From the NCBI GenBank assembly GCA_035627375.1, contig DASPLX010000045.1, positions 1-53,577 on the forward strand: 53,577 nt of DNA, given 5' to 3'. Positions 43,012 to 53,577 of this stretch are shown here, in pieces (positions within the stretch are counted from its first letter, which is position 1; each line of letters begins with the position of its first letter). Below the pieces are notes generated by a model. The model did not search any database, had not been told where the DNA came from, and saw nothing but the letters and a program-made list of their open reading frames with translations. The translations under genes and the position numbers were made by a program. The stretch is from DASPLX01 sp035627375. Its GTDB lineage: Bacteria > Pseudomonadota > Gammaproteobacteria > Burkholderiales > Burkholderiaceae_D.

Positions 43012-44487
43012 TCAGAGGATTTTCCGTATCAAGGTTCCATCCATGCGACGCCGATTCTCGATCGCATGGACGACCAGAGCACGCAATTCATTGAGCGGAA
43101 CCACTTCGCCGGATTCGATCTTGGCCGGCGCCGCATCCGGATCCCAGTCGCCGTAGATGAAGCCGACCGGCTGGCGGTTCACCGCCAGCGGCAGGACGAT
43201 GAAGCTGGCAGAGGTGGTGAAAATGTCTTTCCACCAGCGCGGCAGCTTGTTGAGGAAATTCTGCTCGCGCGCCTTTTCCACGAAAATCATCTTGTCGTTG
43301 GCCAGCGCCGCATGGAAGACGTCGGGCTGATACGCGTCGCTGAAGTAGAGACGGGGCAGCAATTCCTGCACGCCTTCGCCGAAGCACATGCGCGCCGCAT
43401 AGCGCGCCTCGTCCTGGTTGCGTAGGAAGGCCGCAGCGCGCGTCAGGCCTAGCCCCTTGTAGACCGTCTCCAATCCCATGGTCAGCAATTGGGCGGTACT
43501 CGAATTGCTCAGGGCGCTGCGCATGTCGGCGACACCGCTAGCCAGGATCTGGGCCGCGTTGGCCGGTTTGCCGCCGCTGGCGCCAGCTGCCTTGACCGGA
43601 CGGGTGAGAACGGCTTCCTCGACCGCGGTGGCCTTGGCCGCATCGACTGCGGAACATACCTGCTCGGCATCCAACCCGAGCATTTCGGCAAAATCGCCGG
43701 CGATCGCGGAGATCTGCTCGGACGCCGTTGCATGATCCTGGTGCAGCACGTCGGCGCAACACGCGGACATGGTGGAGATCGCGGCCAGCCAATCGGCATG
43801 GTCGAGCGGCTCGACCGTCGATTTCGGCTTGATATGCTGCAGGCTGTTGACCAACGATGCCGGCAAACCCCATTGCTGGGCGATCCGCTGGCCGATCTCG
43901 TCCAGGCCGAGGCCAAGTGCTTCTCGCGCGGCACTCGTTTCGTCCATGCCTTCGGCGCAACGGGCTTGGATCGCCGTCCAGCGCTCCGGCAGGTAGAACG
44001 TGACCATCATGCGCCCGAGCGAATGCAACATCGAGCACACGACGGCTTCCTCGGCATCGCGCGAGCTCGCGCTGGCCGCGATCTGGCGCGCGATGTGGCC
44101 GGCCAGGACGGCTTTTTCCATCTCGGCACGGGCATTGTCCGAACCGGCCGAAGCCGTCGTCAAGCCGTCGATCAGCTTCAAGCCGAGCGCAAGATGGCCG
44201 ATCGCCTCGGTGCCGAGCACGATCACGGCCTTCGATACGGTATTGATGCCGCCGCCGAATACCGCGTACATCGGACTATTCGCCAGGCGCAGGACTTTCT
44301 GCGTCAGCGCCGGATCGGAAAGCACGGTCTTCGTCATGTTGAATTCGCGATCGTCCTCGCCGCGCATGGCGGCCAGGATAGCGCCGACGACCTTCGAAAA
44401 ACCCGGCAGGTCGCCGCGCTGGCGCACCCGCGACCACAGCAAGTCGAGCGTTTTCTTGGGATCGGACAAGGGTTGGCTGGTTGTCAT
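43012..44487 (-). CDS. HDOD-domain signalling protein with C-terminal GAF-like region
   Basis: 491 aa from MTTSQPLSDPKK; the start overlaps the GGDEF-EAL stop as ATGA, so both are co-translated. The HDOD domain spans about 25-220 (FNMTKTVLSDPALTQKVLRLANSPMY, SMLHSLGRMM) and lacks the HD metal-ligand set of true HD-GYP enzymes. The C-terminal 320-480 looks like a GAF domain (LGLTRAAAFL, FIVLPLAVNRQPVGFIYGDWD). Function unknown; the partner is a cyclic-di-GMP enzyme. Confidence 0.9.
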   Translation of the reverse strand: MTTSQPLSDPKKTLDLLWSRVRQRGDLPGFSKVVGAILAAMRGEDDREFNMTKTVLSDPALTQKVLRLANSPMYAVFGGGINTVSKAVIVLGTEAIGHLALGLKLIDGLTTASAGSDNARAEMEKAVLAGHIARQIAASASSRDAEEAVVCSMLHSLGRMMVTFYLPERWTAIQARCAEGMDETSAAREALGLGLDEIGQRIAQQWGLPASLVNSLQHIKPKSTVEPLDHADWLAAISTMSACCADVLHQDHATASEQISAIAGDFAEMLGLDAEQVCSAVDAAKATAVEEAVLTRPVKAAGASGGKPANAAQILASGVADMRSALSNSSTAQLLTMGLETVYKGLGLTRAAAFLRNQDEARYAARMCFGEGVQELLPRLYFSDAYQPDVFHAALANDKMIFVEKAREQNFLNKLPRWWKDIFTTSASFIVLPLAVNRQPVGFIYGDWDPDAAPAKIESGEVVPLNELRALVVHAIENRRRMDGTLIRKIL

Positions 44488-46220
44488 GGGGCTGCGTAGG
44501 AATGTAGTGTTGCCGGCAACGTCATCTCGCCGCCGCCGGATTGCAGCAGCTTGATCGCCTCTTCGGGCGGCAACGGCCGCCCGGTGTGGAAGCCCTGTAT
44601 GAAAGTGCAGCCCTGCTCGGCCAGGAACTGCAGTTGCCGCTCGTTTTCCACGCCTTCGGCGACGGTCGCCAGCTTGAGATGGCGCGCCAGGCTCATGACG
44701 ACGTTGCAAATCGCCGTATCCTTGACCGACTCCGGCAAATCCTTGATGAAAGCACGGTCGATCTTCAAGGCATCGATCGGAAAACGCTTCAGGTAAGACA
44801 GCGAAGAATAACCGGTGCCGAAATCGTCGATCGCGACGCGCACCTTGCGCGCATTGATCTGCGTGAGCAAGGCCTCCGCATGCTCCGGGTCGGACATCAG
44901 GATGCCCTCCGTAATCTCCAGCAACAGCTGGCTGGCGTCGATGCCGGCCAACCGGATCGCATCGTCGACCATCTCGATGAATTGGTCGTGCCGGAATTGG
45001 CGCGGACTGACGTTGACCGAAATATAAAGCGGGCGGCCGGACGCCTCTTCGAAGCGCTTCAATTGCGTACAGGCAGCCTTGAGCGCCCAGGCGCCGAGCA
45101 GGTTGATCAAGCCATTGCTCTCGGCCATCGGAATGAATTGCACCGGCGACACCAGGCCGGATTCGGGCCGCACCCAGCGCATGAGCGCTTCAAAACCCAT
45201 GATCTGGCGGGTGCGCGCATTCACGATCGGCTGGTAATACAGCAGGAATTCGCCGTTGCGCACCGCCTCGAACATGGCCGCCTCCATCGAGACGTCGTGT
45301 TCGGGCGTGTTGAACTTCTGCGGGTTGTAGATCACGCAGCGCGCCTTGCCGGTTTCCTTGGCGCGGTACATGGCCGTATCCGCGTGCGCAAGCAACTTGA
45401 CTTCGCTGTCGCCGTGATCAGGATAAATGGCCGCGCCGATCGACGAACCGACGTACAGCGTATGGCCGTTGATCTCGAACGGCAGCTGCAATGAAGAAAT
45501 CATGCGCCGCGCGATCAACTGCACCTCGGGTTCGTGCATGGCGCCAGGCAACACGACGACGAACTCGTCGCCGCCCACACGCGCTAGCGTATCGGCATCG
45601 CGCAGCGCCACGCGCAGGCGGTCGCCGGCCACGCGCAGCAAGGCGTCGCCGACCGGATGTCCGAGCGCATCGTTGACCTTCTTGAAACCGTCCAGATCCA
45701 GCGCCAGGATGGCGAAGCCGACGCCGTTGCGGCGCGCCTGGGCGATCGCCATGCGGATGCGATCCGATAACAAAGAACGATTCGGCAGACCCGTCAGCGC
45801 GTCGTGGGTTGCCATATGACGCAGGCGCTCCTCGGTCGCATGCTGGCTCGAAACGTCGCGACCGACGGCAAGCAACTCCGGCTCGCCGTCCGGCGCCGCA
45901 TAGGCCATCAATTGCAACTCGAACCACAACACGGTCGCACGCGCCGTCACGCGTACATTGAGGCGAACCGGTTGCTGCGAATCGCAAGCCTGATTCAGGG
46001 CCACGGCGATCGCCAGGCGATCGGAAAGCAACAACAGGTCCGACAACTGCAGGCCTGCCAAGGGTTCGCTGCGCCCGATCAGCTCGATGGCGCGCTTGCT
46101 CGCGTACAGAATTTCACCGGCCTTGTTGACGCGGAAAACGGCGTCGCCGGCGGCCTCCATGAGGCTTGTCAATTGTGTCTGCGTGGTCGCGCCAGGCGAA
46201 CCGTTGCTTTTGGAAACCAT
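44484..46220 (-). CDS. PAS-GGDEF-EAL cyclic-di-GMP enzyme
   Basis: 578 aa from MVSKSNGSPG. PAS (15-130), GGDEF (about 145-300) with intact VGGDEFVVV, and EAL (about 320-565) with intact GFEALMRW, DDFGTGYSSL and EGVE motifs. Both synthetic and degradative activities may therefore be active; the net direction cannot be read from sequence. No membrane segment, so cytoplasmic and PAS-controlled. First gene of a two-gene operon with the HDOD gene. The start at 46220 has a weak ribosome site; the extension to 46319 is rejected. Confidence 0.95.
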   Translation of the reverse strand: MVSKSNGSPGATTQTQLTSLMEAAGDAVFRVNKAGEILYASKRAIELIGRSEPLAGLQLSDLLLLSDRLAIAVALNQACDSQQPVRLNVRVTARATVLWFELQLMAYAAPDGEPELLAVGRDVSSQHATEERLRHMATHDALTGLPNRSLLSDRIRMAIAQARRNGVGFAILALDLDGFKKVNDALGHPVGDALLRVAGDRLRVALRDADTLARVGGDEFVVVLPGAMHEPEVQLIARRMISSLQLPFEINGHTLYVGSSIGAAIYPDHGDSEVKLLAHADTAMYRAKETGKARCVIYNPQKFNTPEHDVSMEAAMFEAVRNGEFLLYYQPIVNARTRQIMGFEALMRWVRPESGLVSPVQFIPMAESNGLINLLGAWALKAACTQLKRFEEASGRPLYISVNVSPRQFRHDQFIEMVDDAIRLAGIDASQLLLEITEGILMSDPEHAEALLTQINARKVRVAIDDFGTGYSSLSYLKRFPIDALKIDRAFIKDLPESVKDTAICNVVMSLARHLKLATVAEGVENERQLQFLAEQGCTFIQGFHTGRPLPPEEAIKLLQSGGGEMTLPATLHSYAAP

Positions 46221-46646
46221 GTTAAGAGCCGGCTTTTTATCGATGCCTCTGTCGAACGGACTCCACCTTACGTGGGCGGATTTCGCCTGAACGACACAGG
46301 CGCCGGCCCCTCCCGCCATCGGACTTGCAAGCCCGACCGGCGCCGGCGGGATGGAACATGTTCCGCGGATCCCGCCTTCGCCACGCGGCCGGCATTACAA
46401 CTGCATTCTTGCGATTTGAAACAAACGCATACGAGACGCGCAGGCTGCAGACATGCAATTGATGTTGAATCTTAGCAAATTTAACAATTGGAAAACAAAT
46501 CTGCAAGAATTCCTCAGCATCAATAATGAAATCTTAGTCCAGACAAGGAAAAAAGAAATGGATTGTTGGATGAAACAAACAAAACCCGAGGCTTCGGCGA
46601 GGAACGACTGGATGGTAAATAAACGAACTTGGCCGCGGCAGGAATG
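46221..46646. other. Non-coding, partly AT-rich gap before GGDEF-EAL operon
   Basis: 426 bases between the GGDEF-EAL start and the ssb terminator. Bases about 46450-46600 are strikingly AT-rich compared with the rest of the window and hold a candidate promoter (46469-46498). A 64-codon plus-strand frame (46453-46647) has no ribosome site or family features and is not called a gene. Confidence 0.55.
46469..46498 (-). promoter_or_regulatory. Possible promoter of GGDEF-EAL/HDOD operon
   Basis: Minus strand: TTGTTT (46498-46493), 18-base spacer, TAAGAT (46474-46469), within the AT-rich patch. It lies about 250 bases before the start, implying a long leader. Confidence 0.4.
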
Positions 46647-46669
46647 AAAAAGCCCCGCGAACGGGGCTT
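46647..46669 (-). terminator. Intrinsic terminator after ssb
   Basis: On the minus strand AAGCCCCG-TTCG-CGGGGCTT followed by TTT: an 8-bp GC-rich stem, stable tetraloop and T run, 22 bases past the ssb stop. Confidence 0.92.
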
Positions 46670-46690
46670 GCTGCCAACACCGGAGGATGA

Positions 46691-47161
46691 TCAGAACGGA
46701 ATATCGTCGTCCATGTCGCTGAAATTCGGCGCCGGCTTGGCGGCCGGACGCTGCGCCGGCGCGCTCTGGCGCGGTGCCGGCGCGCTGCCGTAGTCGTCAT
46801 CCATCGGCGCGCTGCTGGCGGCGCCTTGGCGGCTGCCGAGCATCTGCATCGTGTCGGCGATGATTTCGGTCGTATAACGCTCGACGCCTTCCTTGTCAGT
46901 CCATTTGCGGGTCTGCAGGCGGCCTTCGACATAGACCTGCGAACCTTTCCGCAGATACTGGCCGGCGATTTCCGCGAGCTTGCGATAGAAAGTGATGCGA
47001 TGCCATTCAGTCAATTCCTTCTTGTCGCCGCTCGCCTTGTCGGTCCATTTTTCGGTGGTCGCGACTGCAATGTTGGTGACGGCTTCGCCGTTCGGCATAT
47101 AGCGCGTCTCCGGATCGCGTCCGAGGTTGCCGACGATGATGACTTTATTTACCGATGCCAT
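46691..47161 (-). CDS. ssb: Single-stranded DNA-binding protein
   Basis: 156 aa. OB fold (1-110) with VNKVIIVGNLGRDPE, TEWHRITFYRKLAEIAGQYLRKGSQVYVEGRL, a Gln/Pro/Ala-rich flexible linker and the acidic tip DMDDDIPF that recruits repair and replication partners. 34 bp after the MFS gene and ended by a strong terminator. Confidence 0.98.
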   Translation of the reverse strand: MASVNKVIIVGNLGRDPETRYMPNGEAVTNIAVATTEKWTDKASGDKKELTEWHRITFYRKLAEIAGQYLRKGSQVYVEGRLQTRKWTDKEGVERYTTEIIADTMQMLGSRQGAASSAPMDDDYGSAPAPRQSAPAQRPAAKPAPNFSDMDDDIPF

Positions 47162-47195
47162 AGGATAGTTTCTCTCTGAATGTGTCGATGATTGC

Positions 47196-48446
47196 TTAGA
47201 CCGCGGCGGCCGCGACTTGATTGCGCGAATCGCGCGAATCGCGGCGTGGCAGGTTTTTCATGTTGGAGGCAATTATAAGCCAGGCAATAGTCAATGCCGC
47301 CGCCAGGATGAAAACCGCCTGCGGACCGGCATGTTGCTGCAGATATCCGCCGACGAGTCCGCCGCTTGCCACTCCCAGCGACTGCAGGGTGTTGTACATG
47401 CCGAGCGCAGCGCCCTTGGCCGCCGGCGGCGCCACGCGCGACACCAGCGACGGCTGGCTCGCCTCGAGCACGTTGAATGCCACGAAGAACGCAAGCAGCA
47501 GCGCAAGCAGCAAGCCGCCGCGTGCGCTCGCCTGGCCGAGCACCAGCCAGAACCCGATTTGCGCGAGCAGCAGCAGACCGATCGCGCCGAGGAAAACTTG
47601 CTTCATCTTGCCACGCCGCTCGCCGGCGACGACCGGCGGGAGCATGAGGACGAAGGAGCCCAATACCACCGGCAAGTACACCTTCCAATGCTCGCCGACC
47701 GGCAAGGCAAGCGCCTGCACGATGGCGCCCGGAACGACGACGAAGACCGCGATCTGCGTCAGATGCAGCGCGAACACGCCATAGTTCAGGCGCATCAATT
47801 CCCGATCCTTGAGCACCGACAGGAAGGGTATCGATTGCGCCTTCGCTCGCGGCGCATTCGGCACGATGAACAGCACGGCAAGAATCGCCGCCAACGCCAG
47901 GACGCCGGTCAGATTGAAAATGCCGCTCATGCCGGCCCAGCGATACAAGGCGGGAGCCGCGATCAGGGAGAGCGCGAACGAGACGCCGATGGATGCCCCC
48001 ACCATGGCCATCGCCTTGGTGCGGTGCTCTTCGCGCGTCGTATCGGCGACCAATGCCATCACCGCCGCCGAGATCGCGCCGACACCTTGAAGGATGCGGC
48101 CGCCGATCACCGCATAGATATTATCGGCGCCGCCGGCGATGAAGGAACCGAGCGCAAAAATGGCCAATCCCGCAACAATGACCGGCTTGCGGCCGTAGCG
48201 GTCCGATGCGATGCCGAGCGGAATATGGAAGAAAGCTTGCGCCAGCCCCATCGCCCCCATCGCCAAGCCGACCAGCGCCGCGTCGCCGCCGCCGGCCAGA
48301 TGATTCTTCGCATGCACGGCAAAGACCGGAAGAACCAGGAACAGGCCCAGCATCCGCAAGGCGAAGATCAGCGCCAACGACACGCCGGCGCGAACTTCCG
48401 CACGGGTCATGCCGGGACTTGCTTGAGTGGAAACAGCGGAAGACAT
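47196..48446 (-). CDS. MFS transporter (YajR-like)
   Basis: 416 aa from MSSAVSTQAS; an upstream ATG at 48491 is an alternative. Twelve helices; the motif A region is GIASDRYGRKPVIVAGL and the second-half equivalent is less conserved. Substrate unknown; a drug-efflux-like transporter is plausible. Divergent from uvrA with ssb downstream, a common Burkholderiales order. Confidence 0.92.
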   Translation of the reverse strand: MSSAVSTQASPGMTRAEVRAGVSLALIFALRMLGLFLVLPVFAVHAKNHLAGGGDAALVGLAMGAMGLAQAFFHIPLGIASDRYGRKPVIVAGLAIFALGSFIAGGADNIYAVIGGRILQGVGAISAAVMALVADTTREEHRTKAMAMVGASIGVSFALSLIAAPALYRWAGMSGIFNLTGVLALAAILAVLFIVPNAPRAKAQSIPFLSVLKDRELMRLNYGVFALHLTQIAVFVVVPGAIVQALALPVGEHWKVYLPVVLGSFVLMLPPVVAGERRGKMKQVFLGAIGLLLLAQIGFWLVLGQASARGGLLLALLLAFFVAFNVLEASQPSLVSRVAPPAAKGAALGMYNTLQSLGVASGGLVGGYLQQHAGPQAVFILAAALTIAWLIIASNMKNLPRRDSRDSRNQVAAAAV

Positions 48447-48493
48447 CGATAGCGATTCGGCAGCGAATATGCCTTTTACGTCGGGCGTCAAAA

Positions 48494-48510
48494 CCCGTTA
48501 TAGTAACAGG
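48494..48510. promoter_or_regulatory. Dyad-symmetric site in the MFS-uvrA divergent gap
   Basis: CCCGTTA-TAG-TAACAGG: 7-bp arms with one mismatch around a three-base centre, in the 126-base gap between the two starts. A classical CTGT-N8-ACAG LexA box was not seen, so it could belong to another repressor. Confidence 0.4.
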
Positions 48511-48572
48511 TTGACCCGTCCTCCCGCCCCGCACCTTCGCCGTCGCGGGGCAAGCCATTCTGAAAGCTGTTC

Positions 48573-51440
<2,868 letters not shown>

Positions 51441-51448
51441 TGGCGCGC

Positions 51449-51480
51449 GCTGCACTGCCGTTGCTCGACGGCAGCGCAGC
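51449..51480 (+). terminator. Hairpin downstream of uvrA, possible terminator
   Basis: GCTGC-A-CTGCCGT and ACGGCAG-C-GCAGC pair with one mismatch around a six-base loop, nine bases after the uvrA stop. No T run follows. Confidence 0.45.
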
Positions 51481-51653
51481 GGCGGCAGGTCCCGGCCGCA
51501 CACCGTCCGATCGTCCGGTTTGCATTCGCCGGAATTCGCCCTATAGTGAAATTCAGCCGTGGTCGGGTGTCGATCCGGACCAGGTGCGCCGAGGGCGCGC
51601 AAGCTATTTATCGGACATTCATGCGCTTCCGCTCATCCGGAAGCGGCGCTGAC

Positions 51654-51944
51654 ATGGAAACGAGAATGACCAAGCGGGTCGAAATCCGCGGACTCGTACA
51701 GGGTGTCGGATATCGCGCTTCGTTCGAGGAGCAGGCCCGGGCACTGAAACTCTCCGGTTGGGTACGCAATCGCCGCGACGGCTCGGTGGAAGCGCTGGTC
51801 GTCGGCGACCCTGCCCGCCTGGCTCACATCATCTCCTGGGCTTGGCTTGGCCCGCCGAGCGCGCGGGTGGACGACGTCGCCGTCATCGATGCCGCGGAAA
51901 CGTCGGTCGAAGAAGGAAAGTTCTCGGTATTGCCGACGGCTTGA
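51654..51944 (+). CDS. acyP: Acylphosphatase
   Basis: 96 aa (or 92 from the next Met at 51666). Catalytic Arg21 in VQGVGYRASFEE and Asn39 in LSGWVRNRRDGSVEALVVGD. Hydrolyses acyl phosphates; small cytosolic enzyme. GGAAG lies upstream of the 51654 ATG. A frame extending upstream to 51546 has no family match. The C-terminal half is somewhat divergent. Confidence 0.93.
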   Translation: METRMTKRVEIRGLVQGVGYRASFEEQARALKLSGWVRNRRDGSVEALVVGDPARLAHIISWAWLGPPSARVDDVAVIDAAETSVEEGKFSVLPTA

Positions 51945-51990
51945 TCGACAACGCAGCCTTGCAAGGCTGACCCGGCCGTATGCGGACCGC

Positions 51991-52018
51991 CCCTACCCGG
52001 GCAGCCCTACCCGGGCAG
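51991..52018. repeat. 14-bp tandem duplication at the stop of the AEC transporter gene
   Basis: CCCTACCCGGGCAG occurs twice in a row. On the minus strand each copy contains the codons for Leu-Pro-Gly followed by TAG, so the stop lies in the first copy read and the second is untranslated. Confidence 0.75.
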
Positions 52019-52915
52019 CCCCATCCACAAGCCGAGAGGCACGAACACGAGCGCGGCCAGATTGCCGAGCAGGACGATGGCGGCGACCTTGTCCGGCTCC
52101 TGCTTGTACAGCTCCGCGATCATGAAGCAGAACACCGCGGGCGGCAAGGATGCGAACAGATACATTTGCCCGCGCTGGACGGCGGTCAACGGCAATGCCT
52201 GATCGAGCAGCCATGCCGAGGCCAGGCCGGCGACCGGGCAGACGATCGCGCCAGCCGCACCGATATGCCAACTCTTGAGGCTGACATCCGTCATGCGCAC
52301 GCCGAGCGCGAACAGCATGATCGGTATGCAGGCATCGCCCAGCATCTTCAGCGCTTGGAACAACGGCCCCGGCAAGCCGATATGCAGCAACGCGCACAGC
52401 ATGCCGGCCAGCATGGACAGCATCATGGGGCTCGCCAGGAATTTCCAGAACGGCGTATGCTGCCCGCGGCCGGCCTCGATGATCTTGATGCCGACGGAAA
52501 AATAGACCAGGTTGCACGCCATGAACAAGGCGACGGCCGACGACAGCGCATTCGCGCCGAAAGCCAGGACCGCCAGCGGCAGTCCCATGTTGCCGCAATT
52601 GTTGTACATCATCGGCGGCACGAAACTGCGCGCGTCGTAGCCGAACATCCGCGCGACCGGCCAGGCGAGCAAGCCGGAACCAAGCGAAATCAGCACCCCG
52701 GCAAGAATCAGCACGCCGTTGTGCGCCACGTCGAAATCCTTGCTGGCGAGCGCCGTGAACACGAGCAAGGGGCACAGCACTTCCATGCTGACGCGGTTGA
52801 CGGCGCTCATGTCCGTTTTCGCCTTCTCGCCGCGCACACGCGCGAATACATAGCCGAGCGCGATGATGATGAAGACCGGCAATATGATGCCGAGTATGCG
52901 TTCGAAGATTTGCAT
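52007..52915 (-). CDS. AEC (auxin efflux carrier) family transporter
   Basis: 302 aa from MQIFERILGIILPVF; the extension to 52957 is rejected. About ten helices in two inverted halves; NNCGNMGLPLAVLAFG near the first discontinuous helix and the second-half MLFALGVRM are the AEC pattern. Substrate unknown; bacterial members often move organic acids. The end of the gene carries a 14-bp tandem duplication just past the stop. Confidence 0.92.
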   Translation of the reverse strand: MQIFERILGIILPVFIIIALGYVFARVRGEKAKTDMSAVNRVSMEVLCPLLVFTALASKDFDVAHNGVLILAGVLISLGSGLLAWPVARMFGYDARSFVPPMMYNNCGNMGLPLAVLAFGANALSSAVALFMACNLVYFSVGIKIIEAGRGQHTPFWKFLASPMMLSMLAGMLCALLHIGLPGPLFQALKMLGDACIPIMLFALGVRMTDVSLKSWHIGAAGAIVCPVAGLASAWLLDQALPLTAVQRGQMYLFASLPPAVFCFMIAELYKQEPDKVAAIVLLGNLAALVFVPLGLWMGLPG

Positions 52916-53063
52916 CGGGAAGCGTCTTTCTATCGAGGCGCTGCAGGCAACATCCACGTCATGGCGCGCGGTATCGGGACTTTCGTCGTTTCATTGTTTT
53001 CGCAGCGAAACCATTGTAGCCACCTTTGTCTGCCCGCGCCTCCGCAGAATTACTGACCCGCCA

Positions 53064-53108
53064 CAATGCAAGCCGCAGGCGGATTATTATGGTGTTTGAA
53101 TTGCATTG
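53064..53108. promoter_or_regulatory. Inverted repeat upstream of AlkB-like gene
   Basis: CAATGCAA (53064-53071) and TTGCATTG (53101-53108) are perfect 8-bp arms separated by 29 bases, ending 31 bases before the start codon. Could be paired operator half-sites or an mRNA hairpin. Confidence 0.45.
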
Positions 53109-53139
53109 CCAAACACGCGCCGAGTCGCAAGGAGTGCGC

Positions 53140-53577
53140 ATGAAAGCCTCATCGCAACCTGTCCTCCGCCGCTTCGCCGGACAATGGCTATCGCCATTGC
53201 GCTATGCCCTGTTCCTGACGATTCCCCTGTCGCTGTTCGACGCCATGCGTTTCGGCGCCGCTACCGGCATGCCGAATCTATTCGCGTTCTGGCCCTTGTT
53301 CGTGATGTACGGGATTCTGACCGCGCTCGACTACGCCGTCGGCAAGGATGTCTCCCAACCGGACGACGGAGTGCGCGATCACCCGCTCTATCGATGGATC
53401 GTCCTCTCCGCGCTACCCGTGCATATCGCTTCTCTGACGTGGGGCATCCATGCTTTCGTCAGCGCCGATTTCAACTGGCTCGGCAAGCTCGGCTGGATTC
53501 TCTCGGTCGGCGCCGTATCGGGCGCCATCGCCATCACCGCCGCGCATGAACTGATCCATCGCGCGACGCGGCTGGAA
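53140..53577 (+). CDS. AlkB-like membrane di-iron hydroxylase/desaturase (partial)
   Basis: 146 codons from MKASSQPVLRRFAG, running off the right end in frame. AAGGAG precedes the ATG at ideal spacing. Three or four hydrophobic helices (about 20-35, 50-65, 92-108, 115-135) then the first histidine box AAHELIHRATRLE, close to the NTAHELxHK box of AlkB alkane 1-monooxygenases. Known members hydroxylate alkanes or fatty acids with rubredoxin. The remaining His boxes lie outside, so alkane versus other hydroxylase cannot be decided. Confidence 0.85.
   Translation, partial: MKASSQPVLRRFAGQWLSPLRYALFLTIPLSLFDAMRFGAATGMPNLFAFWPLFVMYGILTALDYAVGKDVSQPDDGVRDHPLYRWIVLSALPVHIASLTWGIHAFVSADFNWLGKLGWILSVGAVSGAIAITAAHELIHRATRLE

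Noticed and set aside
46453..46647. 64-codon plus-strand frame in the AT-rich gap
   Set aside because: No ribosome site, no family features, and it overlaps a candidate promoter and ends at the ssb terminator.

Overview
The window is a 53.6 kb GC-rich chromosomal segment. Its gene order is characteristic of Betaproteobacteria, order Burkholderiales, and probably Oxalobacteraceae: sspB-sspA-petCBA, then an mla-ABC-ibaG-murA-hisGDCBHAFIE-hinT-tatABC block, gltBD, and uvrA divergent from MFS-ssb. The family assignment is an inference from gene order and protein character, because no database could be searched. Most of the window is housekeeping DNA. The accessory parts are the left end (1-6133), a REP-associated transposase element upstream of gltB, an orphan-looking DNA methyltransferase inside the his operon, and a few regulators.

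Left end (1-7710). A leftward cluster of six genes starts at 6133. It encodes two small proteins, each built from a duplicated beta-rich module (182 and 186 aa), a papain-like cysteine peptidase whose N-terminus resembles that module, a 207-aa protein, a 979-aa protein, and a phage tail-collar domain protein that runs off the window. None has an obvious signal peptide and no phage structural, lysis or integrase genes accompany them. This is the best candidate for an undescribed system here. It is followed by a SRAP-domain (YedK/HMCES-like) gene and a small zinc-ribbon-like protein.

Central core (7775-33707). tRNA-Thr, sspB, sspA and the cytochrome bc1 genes petCBA run leftward, with a clear sigma70-type promoter in front of petA. 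mscL, an orphan NarL-type response regulator, a NIF3-family gene, a DegS/AlgW-like protease and a DUF2461 gene follow. From 33707 down to 16500 there are 24 collinear leftward genes: mlaFEDACB (outer-membrane lipid asymmetry), a YadGH-type ABC exporter, ibaG, murA, the histidine genes, hinT and tatABC. Many neighbours overlap by 1-11 bases (TAATG or ATGA junctions), so extensive translational coupling is likely. TatABC is needed to export the Rieske protein PetA encoded 5 kb away.

Right part (33708-53577). A chemoreceptor with a C-terminal cytoplasmic sensor region converges on gltD-gltB at a bidirectional terminator. gltB has a good promoter (TTGAAT-17-TATTCT), and a 938-bp RAYT element with imperfect terminal inverted repeats lies 11 bp beyond its -35 box. 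Next come an HDOD protein and a PAS-GGDEF-EAL protein in one operon, then ssb and an MFS transporter divergent from uvrA, an acylphosphatase, an AEC-family transporter, and the start of an AlkB/fatty-acid-hydroxylase-like membrane di-iron enzyme cut by the window end.
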